Source: Loripinus fragilis (Eukaryota; Mollusca; Bivalvia; Lucinida; Lucinidae). Taken from it: a stretch of 64,000 nucleotides of DNA. The notes beneath the pieces are model-generated. The model was given only the letters and a program-made list of their open reading frames with translations, was not told where the DNA came from and searched no databases. The position numbers and the translations under genes were made by a program. The DNA is taken from positions 33,524,690-33,588,689 of the forward strand of contig OZ026530.1 of assembly GCA_964019695.1 (NCBI GenBank), given 5' to 3'. Below, piece after piece: positions 59,404 through 64,000 of the stretch (positions are counted from its first letter, which is position 1; each line of letters starts with the position of its first letter).

Positions 59404-59790
59404 CTTAATTTGTTGCCTTGTAGCCAATGTACAAAAATGACCAGTTAATATCACGACATAATATAATTGGACATCAGAAACAACACCTGAATGGAACAAG
59501 CCACAATTTATTTGAGAATAGATAGGGGAAACCAATTTTATTAAAATATGGCTATAAACTATATTAAAAAACAGATAAACTGACTTACCTATGACGGCGT
59601 GTACATATTGATCACAGTTCCTTGATTGTGTTCAGCGTTCGATGTAGCCGCCTACCCGGAGGGTCAATGTTAAGGTCCTATATTCAAATGCTTTTTATCT
59701 TTTTGTTGGTTTAAAATGTGACTTCTCTTCCAACGAATGTTTGAGAAGATTTGCTTTATAAATGGAAATGGAAATACGAAGGGCAGTATA
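59404..59790. other. Nothing recognised
   Basis: No gene or repeat noted. Confidence 0.4.
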
Positions 59791-60159
59791 TGGGAGGGAT
59801 ATATAGTGAATCAACTGAGCCGATAGATGCTATAAATAGTTTGCCTCTAGCGATATTCGAACCCAGGACCTTCGAACCCACGACCTCGACAACACCGCCT
59901 AGCACTACACCAGACATCGACGCTACAAACTGCGCCACTGAGCCATCCCCATAAAAGGATGTTCGAGTAGCGCTGATATTGACGACGACCAATGCAGTAC
60001 ACGTCGTATATTGGTTCCTTTTCAATGCATGGCATCTATTTCGTTCGCAAGTGAAAGCCTGATTGATCTAAGGATACAAGTGAAATTAGATAAATATCAG
60101 AAGTGCGGAAATACAACTTCATAAACATCAATGCTTTCGAGCTACACAGGATCAGAAAC
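59791..60159 (-). repeat. tRNA-derived SINE, unit 1, double B-box
   Basis: On the minus strand the A-box TGGCTCAGTGG is at 59945-59935, and two B-box-like motifs, GGGTTCGAA, lie at 59879-59871 and 59864-59856. Downstream 3' text is AATCAGGCTTTCACTTGCGA on the other flank. The minus-strand frames across it are non-coding shadows. Confidence 0.75.
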
Positions 60160-60187
60160 AGGTGTAGATTCACACAGGAGACAAACA

Positions 60188-60539
60188 AGGAGGGATATAT
60201 AGTGAATCAACTGAGCCGATAGATGCTATAAATATTTTGCCTCTAGCGAGATTCAAACCCACGGCCTTGAGAACACTGCCTAGCACTACCAAGACATCGA
60301 CGCTACCAACTGCGCCACTGAGACATCCCAATAAAAGGATATTCAAGTAGCGCTGATATTGACGATGACCAATGCAGTACACGTCGTATATTGGTTCCTT
60401 TTCAATGCATGGCATCTATTTCGTTCGCAAGTGATAACCTGATTGATCTAAGGATACAAGTGAAATTAGATAAATATCAGAACTGCGGAAAAACAATTTC
60501 ATAAACATCAATGCTTTCGAGCTACACAGGATCAGAAAC
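60188..60539 (-). repeat. tRNA-derived SINE, unit 2 (tandem duplicate)
   Basis: Near-identical to unit 1, offset 397 bp, with about 30 bp between. A-box region CTCAGTGGCGCAGTTGGTAG at 60325-60306 and a single B-box GGGTTTGAAT at 60260-60251. Unit 1's extra B-box segment is absent. Confidence 0.75.
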
Positions 60540-60945
60540 TATATATTTATACAGTCACACATAAGTTAAACATCACCCAAACATTATTTTAGAGACGTTT
60601 TTCGTGTACAAATTTCTTCTTTGCCGTTTTTCTTCAAACTTTGCATGAAAAGGTCTTGTTTCAAAATGATTTTCTTTGCATTGAAAATATCCCGTGGCGG
60701 GGTATGTTGCATGCCTGCAGCGCTTTTATTGAAGTTGCTCTTGGGCTTGTCCCACAAAAGTCTGTGGTCTGTAGTCTGTAGTATCGTGCATGTAAAATAA
60801 TCACACAATTGTCTCGCATAAAATCCATCAATACCTTCATGTTTACTAATTAATAAAAATAACACGTGGCTGTGAATGTGCAGATTTTATTAAAATTACC
60901 TGTCGTATTTGCTGAAATTCGGGCACCAAACCGAAAAAAGTAAAA
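60540..60945. other. Nothing recognised
   Basis: A 93-codon minus frame at 60584-60865 matches no family I know. Confidence 0.4.
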
Positions 60946-60949
60946 TCCA

Positions 60950-61530
60950 ATTCGTGCACGTTTTCGGTTTTCCGTGCGGTTTGGGTTGGGTGCTTATCTG
61001 TAGCTGGACCCACCGTGGCTCAACTTGAGGTTTTCTTTAGCTCTGACAATCTCTGAGTCGTGAGCTCTTTTCCTTGTTTCATCATAGTGTGTTAATTTGA
61101 TTAGAGTGTTTCTCCATGATGATACATTGAAATCGTTAGAAGGCTTCCATGCGAGCTGAACATTTCTTGTACTTCAACAACATCAGAATCTAGGGCGAAG
61201 ATTTGGTACCAGTAAAATGCATTTAAGCCCCCCCCCCAGTGGCTAAGGCTGCTGTCCGTTCTAAGGCGATGGTTCTGTTGTTGTTGACTTGTTGTTTATT
61301 GTTACTCAAATTGTGGGAGTCTGTAATTGTTCTATGTTTTGATGTACGTTATTTTATGTCCTTTCTAGTTTTGCAATCATCTTGATGGGGAAGAGAGAGC
61401 TGGTTGCTTTGCTTAGTTTGTCTTCCTGGTGTCTCGTGATTGCTGTGTGGCTCTTCCCCACGGTACCGTGGGTTTGCCTGCAGTTTGTGATTGTGGTATT
61501 TTCTGATCATACTCATTTACTATTTTTGAC
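60950..61530 (+). repeat. Family D copy 7, longest copy
   Basis: About 580 bp: GGTGCTTATCTGTAGCTGGA, CCCACCGTGGCTCAACTTGA, TTAGCTCTGACAATCTCTG, GAGCTGAACATTTCTTGTAC, AGAATCTAGGGCGAAGATTT, GTGGCTAAGGCTGCTGTCCG, ATCATCTTGATGGGGAAGAG, CTTCCTGGTGTCTCGTGAT and the 3' end TTTTCTGATCATACTCATTT. No protein. Confidence 0.87.
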
Positions 61531-61899
61531 TTATATGTGAAAGCACTCACAGGTTTAAAGGCATTTTAATTTTTTGGCTTGGTTTCGGTTAGTTTTTGGT
61601 GTATATGTGAAAAACCCTTAGTATTATTTAGTAGTTTATTATACCTTCTCTGGATGAAATCCTCAGTTTACAAAATTCCGGGTACAACAGCATTTGAGTT
61701 GGCCTTCCTGAACTTAGTTTCACAACAAATGTTAAACTCGCATTGTAGGTTCGTAACTATCAAATGTATTAGCATAGAAACAATCAAATCAAATTAACAC
61801 ACTATGAAGAATAAAGGTATAAATTACAATATAATCATTATCTCACAGGCTTGCATAGCCCATCTGGGCCTAGAATTATCGTAAGGCAATAATACTTAC
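61531..61899. other. Intron or flank beside the FF exon
   Basis: Starts on the minus strand with the donor GTAAGT at 61899-61894. No further exon was recognised at lower coordinates here. Confidence 0.45.
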
Positions 61900-62106
61900 A
61901 TCGAGATTTCTAGTGTATTCGTTAAACCAATATTCTCTTGTTGAAGAATGACCACAATAATTGGCTTCATCTACTTCATCTGCCATAATTTCACTAATCA
62001 TCATGTAACGTGGATCTTCCTTTACTCTATGTTTAACATCATTCCATGTCGTATGTTCTAAGATGTCTGGCACATCGTTCAGTAACTGCGTGAAGTTTTC
62101 TTTCAT
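61900..62106 (-). CDS. FF-domain-like exon, 69 codons, phase 0/0
   Basis: Minus-strand acceptor CTTATTACTGCAG precedes ATGAAAGAA at 62106, and the donor GAT|GTAAGTATT ends it at 61900/61899, so the exon is 207 nt, in frame at both edges. The product has the FF pattern: F-T-Q-L-L near residue 5, T-T-W-N-D-V-K near 19, K-E-D-P-R-Y near 29, then S-T-R-E-Y-W-F-N-E-Y-T-R-N-L near 54. A loop about 15 residues longer than usual (E-I-M-A-D-E-V-D-E...) separates the halves. FF domains bind phosphorylated partners in splicing and transcription factors of the TCERG1/PRPF40 type. Only one such exon is visible, so it may belong to a gene that extends past 64000, be a stray exon, or precede the peptidase exon at 35516. 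Confidence 0.6.
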
Positions 62107-62811
62107 CTGCAGTAATAAGAGCTAGCTTATAAGATTATGACACTACTAATCATCGTCAATTGCACATGCGCAGCCATCTAGAAAACATTGTGAATTTTAG
62201 GCAGGGAGTATTGTCTTCCTGAAACAAATGTATGTGACTCAACAGCTAAAGTCCCTGGGGTTCATATTCCTGGTGAAACTACATGGATGGGGTTGTGTAT
62301 GCTCGCTTGGTATCTCACTGGATACATTTTAACCAAGTTACTATTACTTTATTTCGTCACCTTATGTCCTATATTTAGCAGTTTGTATCCTGCCATTACT
62401 TTGATAACTAAATCAAGGTTCCAATAACTCATCAATGTTTTTATTTAGTCAAAACTTAGTTAAAATCTGCGTATTCCTTCCGGCGAGAGTACAGTTAGTT
62501 GCTCTGTTCCGTATCACATTTATTTCAAAGCGGATTCCAAATGTTCAAAGCGGATTCCAAATGTTGCTCGAAATATTTCGATTTACTACTAAGAACCACT
62601 TTCATTCCCCTAATTAATGAATCCCAGTTTGTATCATTCGGACTCAGCTATCGCCAATTTTCTTAGTTACCAATCAATTTAGAAATTGTAAGAAATTGCT
62701 TTCAATTGTGCAGTTGCATTGAGGTTTTAACATCGTAAGCTTATAGTTAATACTTCACAAGACGAAAATGACGCGTTATATTACGTATTCATTGCAAGAA
62801 ACCGAATGATG
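62107..62811. other. No gene; perfect 20-bp tandem pair at 62524-62563
   Basis: TTCAAAGCGGATTCCAAATG is present twice in direct contact. Otherwise nothing recognised. Confidence 0.6.
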
Positions 62812-62812
62812 T

Positions 62813-63200
62813 GCGGATCCAGAAGGCGTCCAGGTCCAAAGTTTCGACGTTTATTGTATTGCTTTTGTTTACAATTGGGAAATGAAACCCGTGCCTGCAT
62901 TGCCAAGAAAATCTATAATCAGGAACCGAAACGGGCCACCATCAACCCGCCAGCGAATGGCGCCTCGCTCGCGGGCCGTTGATGGGTCCAAACCAATCTG
63001 ATTAAAACCCAATCTATTCGTACTATGTCCGCTGTACAGCTAGATCGGGTTTTAATCAGATTGTGGTCCGACACTGAATACTTGCTGGGTAGCTTTTTTC
63101 CAGGGGGTACCAGGGGTCCCTAAGGAAATCAACAGCTTTGTATTTTTCAAGGGAGGTAGTGGTCTGGATCCCCAGTCCCTACCCCTTTCAGTCCGCGCAA
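62813..63200. repeat. Degenerate family E end plus two small hairpins
   Basis: TGCGGATCCAGAAGGCGTCC at 62813 resembles a family E terminus. CCATCAACCCGC and GCGGGCCGTTGATGG (62938-62987) form a hairpin. CAATCTGATTAAAACCC and GGGTTTTAATCAGATTG (62993-63065) form a second. G-rich family E-like text recurs near 63100-63185. Confidence 0.55.
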
Positions 63201-63675
63201 AGTAAACCTCTAAGGACCTCCACATGCAACTTATATATAGCCTATTTTATACTCTCTGTATTTTAAGATTCCTGTATCCTGAAACAGTTGATGGAAATGT
63301 TTACGGGTAAGCTTGTAGAATTGAACAAGATCAGATAGCTACTAGATGTGACATCTAAGCAGGATCTGCACTGCCTGTCATTGGACGCATCGATTTGTTA
63401 AACAGACACTAAGTTTGGGTGACACATTCATTTTTTCAGATATTTTCTTTTCATTTCAAACATGTATTAAAAGTCAAATGTATTTGTAACCACTACCCAC
63501 TTCTTCCCCAACACCATCACACGAGATACTGTAGCAGATAGCGGGGTCATAGTAGATGGGTCGATGGTTATAATGACTTGATGCCTCCCATCCCCCAGCG
63601 ACACACAGTTCGGGGTAAACACCAGGTTTTTAATTTTAATAGACTTCGAGCTAAAAAAGGTCCTGCCCCCCCCCC
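63201..63675. other. Nothing recognised
   Basis: A 75-codon minus frame at 63467-63694 ends at a C-run and matches nothing known to me. Confidence 0.4.
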
Positions 63676-64000
63676 TAGGGAATTTTGCAGACATATCCTA
63701 TCTTAAAGAAAATTTCAAGCCGCATCTTTTAAGAGATGTTTGCACTCTGTGCTCCGGGGCGTTAGTCTCTGACAGCCTGTTACATATGTTACTGTAACAA
63801 ACTAAGGAAAAAATCAAAATGAAAGTTTGAGCTACAGAAAGAAGATATTAAACCATCTAATTATTCAAATTTCTTATGTAGTTTGCAAGCTGGATGCCTA
63901 AGCTACATAAAAGCAGCATTTTAAACAAAATTACTGCCTTCAATGGTGTTATATGCGTTACCTAGATTAAATTTCCCTTTGAAAGTTGAAATTGTAACTA
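63676..64000 (+). repeat. Family J, third copy, cut by the window edge
   Basis: GGAATTTTGCAGACATATCC, GCATCTTTTAAGAGATGTTT, CCGGGGCGTTAGTCTCTGAC, AGCCTGTTACATATGTTACT and GAGCTACAGAAAGAAGATAT align with 48618-48930. Confidence 0.82.

Noticed and set aside
1..64000. CRISPR array, phage defence system, LTR retrotransposon or endogenous virus
   Set aside because: No regularly spaced short repeats with unique spacers, no bacterial-type genes, no long terminal direct repeats with TG...CA ends, and no reverse transcriptase, integrase or capsid motifs were seen.

Overview
The window reads as nuclear DNA of an invertebrate animal, most likely a marine bivalve mollusc. It is AT-rich, has no operons, its coding exons carry GT...AG splice signals, and it is packed with short non-autonomous transposons, tRNA-derived SINEs, microsatellites and tandem satellites. 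The assignment to bivalves is an inference from repeat style (for example a foldback repeat around AAACAGTGTGGACCC), not a proof.

Only three stretches look like real coding exons, all on the minus strand. Two (34550-35516 and 25701-26155) join in phase across an 8.4 kb intron. Together they give a 473-residue trypsin-fold (PA clan) serine peptidase with His240, Asp298 and Ser397; the Ser motif GDSGAL lies in the second exon. The third (61900-62106) is a 69-codon, phase 0/0 exon encoding an FF-domain-like segment. It is either an exon of another gene or a distant 5' exon of the peptidase gene, since the phases are compatible.

Layout: 1-2035 unique with a TTA microsatellite; 2040-5370 two tandem repeat families (B, then A); 9205-11370 a segmental duplication whose copies were hit by different transposons; 12286-12775 a retroposon-like copy split by a hairpin element; 14366-14732 a TTAA-flanked MITE; 16230-17500 a dead mariner transposase running into family C repeats; 18067-18780 foldback and tRNA-like repeats; 19620-22700 family B array; 22855-23505 the longest family C copy; 25701-35516 the peptidase gene with a repeat-filled intron; 36541-41780 SINEs, minisatellite, a C12/G14 inverted repeat; 42890-46000 unrecognised T-rich DNA; 46090-50350 families B, D, C and a 1.1 kb tandem repeat; 50930-55743 family E, a tRNA-headed inverted repeat and a second, inverted family A array carrying a transposon with a clean 9-bp target duplication; 55744-58700 a head-to-head family D pair, compound microsatellite and a 133-bp satellite; 59035-60540 a second TTAA MITE and a duplicated tRNA-derived SINE; 60950-62106 the longest family D copy and the FF exon; 62813-64000 foldbacks and a third copy of the 1.1 kb repeat.

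I see no prokaryotic-type system, CRISPR array, viral gene or intact autonomous transposon. The most interesting material is the unusual intracellular-looking peptidase (possibly preceded by an FF module) and the stratigraphy of nested repeats.
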